The notes under the pieces are model-generated. The model saw nothing but the letters and a program-made list of their open reading frames with translations, had not been told where the DNA came from and searched no databases. Below are positions 1 to 9,818 of a DNA stretch of 64,000 nt, piece by piece. The stretch's first letter is position 1. Each line of letters opens with the position of its first letter. Position numbers and translations under genes: made by a program. Source of the DNA: Chloroflexi bacterium HGW-Chloroflexi-4. Lineage in GTDB: Bacteria; Chloroflexota; Anaerolineae; Anaerolineales; Anaerolineaceae. The DNA lies in the NCBI GenBank assembly GCA_002840715.1, contig PHBW01000026.1:1-64000 (forward strand), in the 5' to 3' direction.

Positions 1-83
1 AATTGTTCTTGCGCTGGTTAACTGAGGTGGGTGCAGTCTATAAAAATCATGCAACCAAAAATTATACCACTTTTTTCAGAAAA

Positions 84-3000
84 TCAACTGGCAATTTCTT
101 TTTCCGTTCTGACAGGCTGACTGATAGGCACTTGTAAAAAGAAGGTGCTCCCCTTGCCTAATGTACTGACAGCCCACACTTTTCCGTGGTGCCGTTCAGC
201 AATGGATTTCACAATGGACAAACCCAAACCTGAACCTTTAAGACTGCCATTATCCTTACTGCCATTGCGGCTGAACTTGTCAAAGATCTTGTCTATATCC
301 AAAGGTGCGATTCCGGGGCCGTGATCTTGAATCTCAAAAACAACGTTCTCAGGGTTGACTTGCAATCTCAGTGCTATCTTCCCACTAAGTGGAGAGAATT
401 TTATGGCATTATCCAACAAGTTATAAAGCGCTTGTTGAAGGAGTGCTTTATCCGCTTCAATTTCAAGATTCTGCGCTATGGTCAACTCACGCATGATTTG
501 AACCTTACGCTGGGTCGCCAGCGGTTGCAGCACTTTCATAACCTCATCAAATAGGTCCATGGGGGCAATTTTCTCAACCTGAAGTACGCTGCCTGATTCA
601 ATTCTTCCAAGATCGAGAAGTTTATCTACCATTTGATCAATCAAATCCAGGTCATTGACCATTTTATTGGCATACTCTTTTTGTTGTTCGTTTAGTTCAC
701 CAACCATTTGCAGCATGGTTGCATAGCCGCGTACAATTCCCATTGGCGCGCGAAGGTCATGACTTACCGTCGCCACAAAATCAGATTTCATCTTTTCCAT
801 ATCACGAAATTCCGTGATATCCCTCAGCACACAAACTGTTCCAACAACGGCATTTTCTACTTTTACAGGTGAAATCGAAATTTCAAATATCTTTCCATCA
901 ATAGAAATCTCACCGGTTTTATTAACCTTATCCCGGTTGCCATTCAAGAAATCAATAAACTCGGTGGATTTAATCCAGGCAACAAGATGCCCCTTGTCAT
1001 TGCTGGCTTCAATCAAACCAGCAACATTTTCTGCAGCCTCATTAGCCATAAGCAGTTTTCCTGATTCGCCGACCACCAATACCGGTTCAGGTGTGGAGGA
1101 CAAAACGGCTTCTAGACGTTTTTTTCCTACCTCGGCGTTCATGAACAAGGAAGAATTTGATATAGCCAAGACGGCTTGCCCGGCTATCGTATTTAAGAAG
1201 TGAATTTCTTCGTCATAGAACCTGTGCGGTTCAGCATAGGCAATCCATAACATACCATAATCCGTGCTTTCATCTGCTAAAGTCATCGCCACTACCGCGG
1301 AGGGAATGGGACCTTTGATACTGCCTATCCTTCTGATCCTTGGTTTGGAAGGGATTACCAGTACTTTATCGGTGCCCATCTGGTCAATTAATAATTTATC
1401 CAATTCCGAATACTCATCCGCTTCTGAACCCGCCGAATAACTGATGGTCTCTTCATCAAAGCCAAAACTGTATCCATTTTTAAGGATCAAACGCGCCGAA
1501 TCGGCACCGTACGAAAGGCATGCTTTTAGTAAATGTGCAGAAGTTTTTCCAATCTCAAAATTTGAAGCTACTCCCTTTGACACATCCAATAGCACATCCA
1601 ATTCATCCAGGCGGGATTTCAAACTGGTACGCATTTGTTCAAAGGCGGCGCTCAATCGTCCAACTTCATCTACCCCATTGATTGAAATTTTTTGGTCCAG
1701 GCTGCCTTTAGAAATTTCATCTGCCTGAGTGGCTAATTGAACAAGAGATTTTGCCAGTCTGCCCACCATGAAACGCAGCAGTAAATAAGCTCCGATTGAA
1801 ATCAGAATGGATATAGCCAAAAGGGGTACTGCAATTTGAAGAGAAAGCTCCTGTGTTGTGCTTGCTGGCAAAGAAAGCAGTATCTTCCAATCCTTGGCTT
1901 CAGATATGCAGGCATAAACCATGCGGCGGGTGCCGGTTCCGCTTGTGTCTTCATAATAGTCTGAATTTTCTGGTACTTCACCTTGATAGGTAGTTAATAC
2001 TAGGCTTGGATTGGAATGATAAAGAATACGGTTCTGTCCATCCAGGATAACACCCTCACCGCCTGCGGTTTGTATTTCCTGTAGGGCAAGCAAGGCAGGC
2101 TGCGAAAACAAGTTCATTCCCAGATTTGTGCGTGCCGAAATAACACCTTTTGCCAAACCGTATTCATCTGGTATAGCCGCAATATAAGCAAGTTGGGCTG
2201 AATTTTCACCTTCCACAGGTGCTATCACATAACTTTGGATGAGCACTCCATTTAACGCCAACTGCACACCTGCCAATTCTTCAGGTGTGAGAACATATTG
2301 GCTTAAATCAGATTCTGGATACCCCGTCAGAGGAGCTCCGGTCAGGTCAAAGAGGAAAAATTGTGTAAAAAAGGGCATCGAACGCAATTTATCTTTGAGA
2401 AAAACTTGTGCAGTGTCTGGCATATCCATTGGCAGATGACTGTCAACCATGTCCAAAAGCAATCCCTGACCTGTATCAATCAAGGAGGGTATGTTCTCTG
2501 CTGCCATTTCAGCCATGCTCTTCAAACGGCTCTCAAGCATTTTTTCTGCTGCTTTACCGGCTACTACCCAATCAGCAATTGCCAATGTTAGCAAAAGAAC
2601 AAATATGATGGGCAGTGCAATATAGAATACTTTTTCTTGTAATCCCGTCTCGTAGGGCGATGGTACATACGATTTTTGTTGGATCCAGTATTTCGATTTG
2701 GTCACCAGGGCTAGATCAAGCACAAAACCGGCAAAAATAATTTGAGCTGCATTTACCAACAACATCATCCATGATTGGGTAAAAGCGTAGTCCAACCTCG
2801 CAGCTAATGTCCCATTGGTGCCGAAAAAGGTGGTTAATAAATAAACAGGTACTGATATAAATGCAACCGCCACAGCCGCACCAATTGGCCGCCTCATCCA
2901 TTGGAAGATGCGAGAGCGGTAGTTTTGTCTTAATGCAAAAGATAATAATAACGCTAAAGTGGCGGTTTCCAATGGAGTGAAGAGATTATGAGTATTCCAG

Positions 3001-3368
3001 AGAGCAGTCACCAAACCAGTCATAAAACCGATCACAACGGCCGGCCAAAACCCTAGAATTCCTGCCGCCAGCATCCAAGGAATGGCGCTGAGTATCATAA
3101 TCACTGGTGAGGATGACTCTCTGGTGATGTTCGGCAGCGGCAAACTGGATTGCCAGGACAGTTTTATCCCAAAAAAGAGAGGTAAAATTATCGCAAACGC
3201 TAATATCACCAAAAATACAGTCCAAAACTTTTTTGAACTGATCCACTGGATTTTCTTTCTTAATCCCCAAAAGAGCACTGCAGCCAATCCCAACCAACCC
3301 AACCAACCGATCAGGTGGTAAGGCAGGTCTATATATGGAGAAGTGTTAAGCAGCGTCGCCGTGACCAT
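84..3368 (-). CDS. Membrane-bound sensor histidine kinase (Cache-like sensor, HAMP, GAF, PAS, HisKA, HATPase)
   Basis: Two-component sensor kinase of 1094 residues. The N-terminal ~275 residues hold about seven hydrophobic segments. Residues ~280-505 look like an extracytoplasmic Cache-type sensor, closed by a membrane helix (~510-535) and a HAMP linker with the DEVGRL motif. A GAF-like and a PAS-like region follow. The kinase core is intact: H-box VSHDLRAP, N-box NLLDNAIKF, then DHGPGI and GSGLGLSI near the C terminus. It should autophosphorylate on the H-box His at the inner membrane face. No response regulator sits beside it, so the partner is unknown. It lies 24 nt downstream of the C69 gene on the same strand, possibly cotranscribed. 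The start has no strong SD. The many N-terminal helices could form a second, membrane-embedded sensor. Confidence 0.9.
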   Translation of the reverse strand: MVTATLLNTSPYIDLPYHLIGWLGWLGLAAVLFWGLRKKIQWISSKKFWTVFLVILAFAIILPLFFGIKLSWQSSLPLPNITRESSSPVIMILSAIPWMLAAGILGFWPAVVIGFMTGLVTALWNTHNLFTPLETATLALLLSFALRQNYRSRIFQWMRRPIGAAVAVAFISVPVYLLTTFFGTNGTLAARLDYAFTQSWMMLLVNAAQIIFAGFVLDLALVTKSKYWIQQKSYVPSPYETGLQEKVFYIALPIIFVLLLTLAIADWVVAGKAAEKMLESRLKSMAEMAAENIPSLIDTGQGLLLDMVDSHLPMDMPDTAQVFLKDKLRSMPFFTQFFLFDLTGAPLTGYPESDLSQYVLTPEELAGVQLALNGVLIQSYVIAPVEGENSAQLAYIAAIPDEYGLAKGVISARTNLGMNLFSQPALLALQEIQTAGGEGVILDGQNRILYHSNPSLVLTTYQGEVPENSDYYEDTSGTGTRRMVYACISEAKDWKILLSLPASTTQELSLQIAVPLLAISILISIGAYLLLRFMVGRLAKSLVQLATQADEISKGSLDQKISINGVDEVGRLSAAFEQMRTSLKSRLDELDVLLDVSKGVASNFEIGKTSAHLLKACLSYGADSARLILKNGYSFGFDEETISYSAGSEADEYSELDKLLIDQMGTDKVLVIPSKPRIRRIGSIKGPIPSAVVAMTLADESTDYGMLWIAYAEPHRFYDEEIHFLNTIAGQAVLAISNSSLFMNAEVGKKRLEAVLSSTPEPVLVVGESGKLLMANEAAENVAGLIEASNDKGHLVAWIKSTEFIDFLNGNRDKVNKTGEISIDGKIFEISISPVKVENAVVGTVCVLRDITEFRDMEKMKSDFVATVSHDLRAPMGIVRGYATMLQMVGELNEQQKEYANKMVNDLDLIDQMVDKLLDLGRIESGSVLQVEKIAPMDLFDEVMKVLQPLATQRKVQIMRELTIAQNLEIEADKALLQQALYNLLDNAIKFSPLSGKIALRLQVNPENVVFEIQDHGPGIAPLDIDKIFDKFSRNGSKDNGSLKGSGLGLSIVKSIAERHHGKVWAVSTLGKGSTFFLQVPISQPVRTEKEIAS

Positions 3369-3392
3369 TTCTAGTTAATAAATCCTTTGAAC

Positions 3393-4721
3393 TTATTTCA
3401 TCTTTGCTTCTTGATTAAATGTTTTCCATGCAAATCGATAAAGCAATCCGTTCTGATGTTTGCTTCTCTGTGAATTGACCTTTTGTAACCAGGTTAATTC
3501 AATTTCTTGTGCCAGTTTGAAATACTTTTCAGAAATACTATCCCTTTTGTTAATGGAACCATCCAAATTTTGAGTAACCTCTTGCAACATTTGTTCTTCA
3601 AAATTTTTCTGATCTAATTTGATCAGTGGCAATCGAAAAGCATAATCTTCCAATATCGCACGGTGGATGGCTTCATGCCTCCAAAAAAGGGTACTTTCAT
3701 CATAAAATCCTTGTGGCGGAGATCCATGTTCAGGAATACTGCAATCCAACCAGACAGGTTTAAACAATGATGTACAAGGTGCTGAAGTGCCGGTTAACCA
3801 ATGGACTGAATCGCTGCGATCCAGTTGTGAAACCATGGAGCCTGCACTTTGACTACCTCGAATCGGTCCCCAACCGGCATGCATACAAACATCTGCGCCG
3901 GTAATTCCTTTATCAGGTGACCAATTGAATTTATCTTTATCGTCATGGTGCCTGAGCACTGCCATCATCATTGCTGGAGTGATTTTTCCTTTTCGTTCCT
4001 TTAGTTGCTCTGTCGTGCAGTGCTGCCTTTTATGTGCATCACTAAACAAGGTGTAAACAGGTTCTGAATAACACCTAGCGAAATTGAATTGAGATTTATC
4101 TCTGCACCATCCCTTATCGATCGCGTGTTGAACAAGATTGGCTGAGGCTAAATCCCATTCAGCACCAATCGTTAAGGCGTTTGAAATACTGCGGATATCT
4201 TTAACTTTTTCCGCTGCCCATTCTTTCGCAGATGTTTCTAGAACCCAAGCCTCATCAGGATCGCAGATTAAGAAACTGTTATGATAAAACATCTTGTGAG
4301 CAAAACCGCAGTTTCCACTTTGACCATATTTTTCCAACAATTCAATGATGAGATCAAGCGCTTCTCGAGCTGTTTTTGAACGTTCCAATGCCAGGCGTAA
4401 GAAATCCATCCCGATCAAACCAGGTTCTTTGCCATATGAATCTTTGGTAAATACCGCCTCATTGCCAATGGTAACGCCAAATTCATTTGCTCCCATCTCG
4501 GCGCCCCAAATCCAAAAAGGTTTTGCTAACAGCACCTGATAAGTTTCTTCCACCTGAGGAATTTCAATATAGGTGCATTTTACCTTTTCACCCGGCTGAT
4601 GATGAGCTCGCGAGATAATCACCATTTCATGAGCTTCGTTGGGTTCACGGTCTGAATTCTTGGCAAACAGTACCTTACCGTCTGCAGTTGAGTTACTGAG
4701 CGCAACAATCGTATCGCACAT
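3393..4721 (-). CDS. C69/secernin-type Ntn hydrolase (putative dipeptidase)
   Basis: Predicted Ntn hydrolase of 442 residues related to peptidase family C69 and secernins. The protein begins MCDTIVA and carries KNSDRE at 21-26, the usual N-terminal signature. In this fold Cys2, exposed after Met removal, is the nucleophile. A longer reading from GTG 4727 exists, but a GGAG element (4727-4730) ends 5 nt before ATG 4721, and only that start puts Cys at position 2. An 83-nt gap to cmk suggests its own promoter. C69 enzymes usually cleave dipeptides; the secernin-like branch is poorly characterised, so the substrate is unknown. No signal peptide is visible, so a cytoplasmic protein is likely. Confidence 0.8.
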   Translation of the reverse strand: MCDTIVALSNSTADGKVLFAKNSDREPNEAHEMVIISRAHHQPGEKVKCTYIEIPQVEETYQVLLAKPFWIWGAEMGANEFGVTIGNEAVFTKDSYGKEPGLIGMDFLRLALERSKTAREALDLIIELLEKYGQSGNCGFAHKMFYHNSFLICDPDEAWVLETSAKEWAAEKVKDIRSISNALTIGAEWDLASANLVQHAIDKGWCRDKSQFNFARCYSEPVYTLFSDAHKRQHCTTEQLKERKGKITPAMMMAVLRHHDDKDKFNWSPDKGITGADVCMHAGWGPIRGSQSAGSMVSQLDRSDSVHWLTGTSAPCTSLFKPVWLDCSIPEHGSPPQGFYDESTLFWRHEAIHRAILEDYAFRLPLIKLDQKNFEEQMLQEVTQNLDGSINKRDSISEKYFKLAQEIELTWLQKVNSQRSKHQNGLLYRFAWKTFNQEAKMK

Positions 4722-4804
4722 AAACACTCCAGATGATCAAATATCAAGGCAATAATTTTATACTTACTATTATCGCATATTCTAATTATGCAACATTTTT
4801 GGAA

Positions 4805-5491
4805 TCAAGAGACGGGTTTACCAAGTATTTGTAAGGCTTCTTGCAACACGACATCTATAGTCTTGCCGTCAGAATCAATCACATACGCATCATCTGCAGG
4901 TTTTAATGGAGCCACGGCCCGTGATGAATCCAAATCATCCCTTTTGCGAATGGATGTCAAAATATCCTCATATGAAATGGATTCGCCTCTTTTTTGAACT
5001 TCAACGTACCTTCGTCTTGCCCGTTCTTCCGGCGAGGCTTCAAGGTAAATCTTATGTTTCGCATCCGGAAAAACAACTGTGCCAATATCCCTGCCTACCA
5101 TCACCATGTTGCCACGCTCACCGATGCGCCGCTGTTGATCAGTCATAGCTTTACGCACACCGGCATAAGCTGATACTTTTGACACATTATGGTCCACCTC
5201 TGGTGTTCTGATCTGCCAGGTGATATCTTTTCCATCCACCAGAATATCCATCACACGCCCATCCTGTTTGGATGCAGGTTGAACATCAATTTGAATCCTA
5301 TTTGCGACTTCAGTAACCAACGATTCATTATCGAGGTCCGTAACATTATCCAAAGCGGCCAAAGTGACAGCTCGATACATAACACCGGTATCAAAAAAGA
5401 AATAATTTAATTTCTTGGCGATAAGTTCTGCCAGGGTGGACTTGCCGGAAGCAGCTGGTCCATCGATGGCGATCAAATTGATTATTGACAT
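4805..5491 (-). CDS. cmk: Cytidylate kinase
   Basis: Transfers phosphate from ATP to CMP or dCMP in pyrimidine nucleotide salvage and supply. The 228-residue length is normal. The P-loop GPAASGKST is at 11-19; DTGVMYRAVT follows, then the NMP-binding GRDIGTVVFPDA and the Arg-rich RARRRYVE lid. The start has AAGGA upstream. It lies 18 nt downstream of a membrane glycosyltransferase-like gene on the same strand. The cytidine link to pyrG at the right end of the window is functional only, since the two are far apart. Cytoplasmic. Confidence 0.95.
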   Translation of the reverse strand: MSIINLIAIDGPAASGKSTLAELIAKKLNYFFFDTGVMYRAVTLAALDNVTDLDNESLVTEVANRIQIDVQPASKQDGRVMDILVDGKDITWQIRTPEVDHNVSKVSAYAGVRKAMTDQQRRIGERGNMVMVGRDIGTVVFPDAKHKIYLEASPEERARRRYVEVQKRGESISYEDILTSIRKRDDLDSSRAVAPLKPADDAYVIDSDGKTIDVVLQEALQILGKPVS

Positions 5492-5509
5492 GTAATTTCC
5501 TTATAGCTA

Positions 5510-7234
5510 TTAATTTTGTGCGGCAGTATCTTTAAAAAGATCGTTTCGAACCCATAAAAGTAGATTCGTCTTTTTTGTGGGGAATTCTCGATTGAAGAAC
5601 CATTTTGGCCAGTCTTGCCATTGCGATTGCGAATATTCTGGTTGTTGGCTCCAGACCAACATTTGACCGCGATAGAGACTTTGCGTTTGGATCACTGCAT
5701 CCATCCCGGTGATTACAATCGATGGCGAATCATTGACCGGAAAGGCTTCTTCACTTGTTGTCTTTTCAAAGTTTCTAAAAGCCCAGACGATTGATGGTGA
5801 TTTTAGACCGACCAATCGCACATCAATTCTGTCTTTTTGACCGGTATTCCAAAGGGAAATCTCTTCAACTGTTTTGAACAGGTCTTTATGGCCAACGATC
5901 ATACCTGAGTTCGCAATAAACTCAACCTGAGGAACACTTCCAAGCCCAGCCGCCTTCCACCCACTACCCACGAGTAAAAGACCCAGCATCAATCCCAAAC
6001 CTATGGCCACGCCGCTTTTGCTGGAAACAGAATCCCACCCCCAGGCCAAGAGAACAGTAAAGGCAATCCACAATGCCAAGGGTAAGAATATCCCCAAAAT
6101 GCGATTGCGCATTGTGATTGTGTCACCTGGAGGAAAATTGATCATATTCAAGAAGTTAAGTATTGAAAAAAACATCAGACTGATGGAGACAACGATTTCG
6201 GCAATTAAAACGAATTTGGATTGAACTGCCAATCCACCGATAAGGCTGGCAAGTTGAATTGCACTTAAAACATAAAGCGGAAGATTGACCATTGCAATGA
6301 GAAGCACATCATGTCCAGGGGTAATAACTGACAAAAGCAATCCAGTCACCCACCACAATCCGAGCAATCGCGACCACGAAGATTTTTCTTTTAGCCCATT
6401 CACCAACCCCCAAATGCCAAAGATCATTGCTGGGAATTGAGTAATAAGCATGATCAACAAGTATTGACCCTGCCCCATCTCATTACTGGTTTGCCATTTG
6501 GCAAAATAATCAGTCAGGCTTGAGCCAATCCCGCTAATTCCATTGGCATTCAAAAGGTATTGCGAACTGACCAAAAGGATGGTTATCAATGCTGATAAAC
6601 CTAGCCTCAACCCTTCCACTTTATTTATAGTCAACAAGGCTGAGGTTTTTGTTTTCTTTTTTTCCGCATCAATCAAATAGGCCAACATCCACGCCAAAAA
6701 TAATGCAAAAACAAGCGGCCAGACGTTTTCACTGCTTGCCATAGCCAACCCGCCAAATATTCCAGCGGGTATCATTTTTCGATGTTTTAACAACCCAATC
6801 GCCAATAATAGCGCTGTGATGGTGATCATAGTGCCATTGGCTGATCGAGACAGCGCTACGAGCCCGGGTTCAAAGGCAATCAAAAAGGCTAAAATCAAGG
6901 TAGCCAATTCACCAAATTGTTTCCGGAACAATCCAGGTACAATCACCAGAACAATTCCAAACAAAGCAGGCCAAAATCTGGCAAGTAAATCACTTCCCTC
7001 AAACAGAGCAAAAAGTAAAGTCGTCAGCCCAACGTATCCTGATTGACCGCCAATAATAACATCCTGGCCTCTGGTGGCACTTAAAGCCTGCAAGGCGACA
7101 CTTGATTCCTGATCGGTCAGGTTGGAGGCTCCAAGTTGTAATAACCGTAAGAAACCTGCCAAAACCAGTGCAATCGCCATGAGTAAAACAAAATATCGAT
7201 TTACGAATGAATTTAATCTATCAACAAAAGTCAT
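5510..7234 (-). CDS. Polytopic membrane protein, GT-C/Agl23-like
   Basis: A 574-residue protein with about a dozen hydrophobic helices and a soluble C-terminal tail (~430-574). The segment LTDQESSVALQAL after the first helix resembles the first loop of GT-C (GT39/PMT-like) transferases, where acidic residues act in catalysis, though the match is loose. Families of this type (the Agl23-like group, described as flippase-activity-associated) are known in Chloroflexi and Archaea next to DUF2298/YYY proteins, as here. The start overlaps the stop of the upstream DUF2298 gene by 4 nt (ATGA), so translation is probably coupled. A role in moving or transferring lipid-linked sugars across the membrane is inferred, not shown. 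Confidence 0.65.
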   Translation of the reverse strand: MTFVDRLNSFVNRYFVLLMAIALVLAGFLRLLQLGASNLTDQESSVALQALSATRGQDVIIGGQSGYVGLTTLLFALFEGSDLLARFWPALFGIVLVIVPGLFRKQFGELATLILAFLIAFEPGLVALSRSANGTMITITALLLAIGLLKHRKMIPAGIFGGLAMASSENVWPLVFALFLAWMLAYLIDAEKKKTKTSALLTINKVEGLRLGLSALITILLVSSQYLLNANGISGIGSSLTDYFAKWQTSNEMGQGQYLLIMLITQFPAMIFGIWGLVNGLKEKSSWSRLLGLWWVTGLLLSVITPGHDVLLIAMVNLPLYVLSAIQLASLIGGLAVQSKFVLIAEIVVSISLMFFSILNFLNMINFPPGDTITMRNRILGIFLPLALWIAFTVLLAWGWDSVSSKSGVAIGLGLMLGLLLVGSGWKAAGLGSVPQVEFIANSGMIVGHKDLFKTVEEISLWNTGQKDRIDVRLVGLKSPSIVWAFRNFEKTTSEEAFPVNDSPSIVITGMDAVIQTQSLYRGQMLVWSQQPEYSQSQWQDWPKWFFNREFPTKKTNLLLWVRNDLFKDTAAQN

Positions 7235-9816
7235 GGTGTCACCTCACCGCCGTTGCCAGGAACTTCATAAATGCTTACACCATTGTTTTGGTAAACAAGA
7301 GGAAAATTCGCCGCAAATAAGGCGCCATCAGCATTATATGTTGAAACCTCAAGGGGACCAAAATAGATATAACGAATGTTATATCGTTCAATCAAACTGG
7401 AAACTAGAATCCAATCGGTCGAAGTATAGATCTCTTTAATATCCATTTCACGAGATCCAACCTCCGTGTAACCTCCACGCCACTGACCTTCATGCCCCGG
7501 CCACCCTAAAACAGTGGGCATGCCGGTTCGTGTTGAAACGCGGCCGTAATCAGAATAACTGCCTCCCACTGCCTCAGTTACAACCCCCAGGGGCTGTTCA
7601 TTGAGCCACTGCATGGCAGCGTAATCATCGGCAGAATTACGTGCAAGGTATTCGTTTCCATCAAGCGTAAACGTCACCGGTTTAAAGTTATTTGTTTTAT
7701 TACCCAACATCACTACTGGATATGCTAAACCACCAACAATCGTTAGCATCATAATCAAAGTAAATAAAGCACTCTTCATGCCCTTCAAGCGGGTGAATAA
7801 TTCCACGCTGGCGTAGGCTGCCACAATTCCCCACAAAATCCATGCCTGGAAGTAGAACTTGAAAATCGTATTCATCCTGGACCCAAACTGGTCACGCAGA
7901 TAAAAGAATTCTGGGAAGGCTGATAAAGCAATTCCAAAGAGCAGAATTATCGCAATAAATGGTCGAATCGTTTTTGTATTGTGATCAGTATTTTGTTCGT
8001 TGACCAACGGTATAGTAGATAATTCTGATTTATCAGCTTTAACTCTGCCCAGCAACGCCCAAGTTCCTGCCAACATCAGCAAAAGTGTAATCCAGGTGCC
8101 TGGCGCATTTAGTCTGCGCAAAAGTGCAGCCTGTAATACCACGCCTACATCCGTGGTCCGATGAACATCGTTCGCAAAAGCACTGTAAGCCATTTGCATT
8201 TTTTGACCCAAAACAGTCAAAAAAGAATTAGATGATGCAGACATGCTTGAACCTGTATTTCCCAGGCTGTAGATAATTATTCCGAAAAGTAGCGAAGCCG
8301 CAAAAAGTCCAATAAATAGCAACAAAGCAAAACGTAATCCAACAAGAAGGGCTTTCACATTTCTATTCTGCCAAAGTTGAAAGCCAAGCCAGATGACAAT
8401 TGGGATCAACAACGCTCCAAAAAACACCCAGAAATGGATGCCCTTGGTCATGAATTCCAAACTAGGCAGCAAGCCACCTGCCTGTGAACTGAACCCCAGG
8501 TAGAAAGGTAAGAACAGAATTACACCTGTCACCCCAACCATCAATCCGGATTTTAAGAAATCCCAAATACGTTCAGCTTTCCAGCCAAATTCCTTGAAAC
8601 GCATGTAGGTCACAACTAAACTGAAAAGACCAACGTAGATTGGAAAATCCCAAGTGTTTATAAAAGCCAGGCTGCCTAGAATTAAAGCTATAAACCAGAA
8701 ATCCCAACCCTTCAACCAATTGAAGATTGATTCACTCTTCGAAAGGTAATTTTTGGCTCCAATAAACAAGTTCAAAGAGATTGCCAGTGCCAATAAACAG
8801 AAAGGCATGGCCAATAAATGCGGATGCAAGTCGGCTAATAGGTAAGTGAAGAACGGAAACTCATCAATGACTTCCGTCCGCCCGCCCGCCAGTGTTATAT
8901 CCTGCAAGACACGTGAACCTCGCCACCATAACCAACCTGCCGGCCGGTTTGGCCAGAAAGATACCGGCATGGTAGGTGCCATATCCAGTTCAGTGATGGA
9001 GAGCCACGTCCAAAACTTTGAGGTTAAAACCCCGCTTGCATCGGGTTTCCAAAAGATTTGGTTTGAATATAAGAACTCTAAAACACCCTCAAGACAACTA
9101 ACAATCAACACAAACAATGGGGCAAAAAAAGCACCCAGGCGAGCCGTGGCGAGCCGTTTAACGTTATTGACATCATCAGTTCGCTTCCAGGTGGCAATCA
9201 GATCATAAACGACACCATAAGCCGCGAGGGCTGTCATTCCAAACCACAACGCTGAACTTAGGTTGAACCCGATTGAAGACGCAACATCGGTTACCCTGAT
9301 CAACATGGATACAAGCACATACCCAAAGTAATAATAAGATATGGCATATCCCGAAAGCCATGGATCCATCGGTGGAAATGTCGGCGATCGCAAAATTGCA
9401 TTGATAAACGCCAATTCCATCGGTTTTTCTGTGTTGATGGCTTCAGGATTGGCTGCTCGGACGATTGTCCACAAGCCAAATGCTACAAAGAAAAGCACTT
9501 CCATAATTATGATGGATTTTTTATTTTCTTTAATCCATGCCAGCAATATAGTTAATCTGCCTTTTGAAATGCTCCAAATTGCAAGAGCAAGGACCAGTAT
9601 AAATGCCAAAACAACACCACCGGTGTTGTTTTGCAAAACGCCTAAAGAACAAAGCAGCCAGAAAATATACCCCCAAACCAAAAGTCCTAATGGTTTTGCG
9701 AGAGCAAAACCTTTGCTGGCCAGATTTGGCAGCAATCTGAAGATGATGGGTAAACTCACCCATCCCACAACACTTATTGACAGGTACCAACTGAGAAAAC
9801 GCAAGAAATCAGTCAT
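7231..9816 (-). CDS. DUF2298 (Chlor_Arch_YYY) membrane protein
   Basis: An 861-residue, highly hydrophobic protein with roughly 15-18 predicted helices. Two signatures mark the family: EFPFFTYLLADLHPH in the middle and MNTIFKFYFQAW further on. The same two motifs recur in the C-terminal half of the next gene upstream, so the two proteins are homologous over this region. Near the C terminus, TRTGMPTVLGWPGHEGQWRGG and IRYIYFGPLE also have counterparts there. DUF2298 has no proven activity; its GT39-like architecture and neighbours suggest lipid-linked sugar transfer at the outer membrane face. Two nt separate it from the upstream stop and 4 nt overlap the downstream start, so the three form one tight unit. 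Confidence 0.75.
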   Translation of the reverse strand: MTDFLRFLSWYLSISVVGWVSLPIIFRLLPNLASKGFALAKPLGLLVWGYIFWLLCSLGVLQNNTGGVVLAFILVLALAIWSISKGRLTILLAWIKENKKSIIIMEVLFFVAFGLWTIVRAANPEAINTEKPMELAFINAILRSPTFPPMDPWLSGYAISYYYFGYVLVSMLIRVTDVASSIGFNLSSALWFGMTALAAYGVVYDLIATWKRTDDVNNVKRLATARLGAFFAPLFVLIVSCLEGVLEFLYSNQIFWKPDASGVLTSKFWTWLSITELDMAPTMPVSFWPNRPAGWLWWRGSRVLQDITLAGGRTEVIDEFPFFTYLLADLHPHLLAMPFCLLALAISLNLFIGAKNYLSKSESIFNWLKGWDFWFIALILGSLAFINTWDFPIYVGLFSLVVTYMRFKEFGWKAERIWDFLKSGLMVGVTGVILFLPFYLGFSSQAGGLLPSLEFMTKGIHFWVFFGALLIPIVIWLGFQLWQNRNVKALLVGLRFALLLFIGLFAASLLFGIIIYSLGNTGSSMSASSNSFLTVLGQKMQMAYSAFANDVHRTTDVGVVLQAALLRRLNAPGTWITLLLMLAGTWALLGRVKADKSELSTIPLVNEQNTDHNTKTIRPFIAIILLFGIALSAFPEFFYLRDQFGSRMNTIFKFYFQAWILWGIVAAYASVELFTRLKGMKSALFTLIMMLTIVGGLAYPVVMLGNKTNNFKPVTFTLDGNEYLARNSADDYAAMQWLNEQPLGVVTEAVGGSYSDYGRVSTRTGMPTVLGWPGHEGQWRGGYTEVGSREMDIKEIYTSTDWILVSSLIERYNIRYIYFGPLEVSTYNADGALFAANFPLVYQNNGVSIYEVPGNGGEVTP

Positions 9817-9818
9817 TT

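Noticed and set aside
1..83. Possible gene end at the left edge
   Set aside because: The 83 nt before the histidine kinase stop show no supported frame, hairpin or RNA gene.
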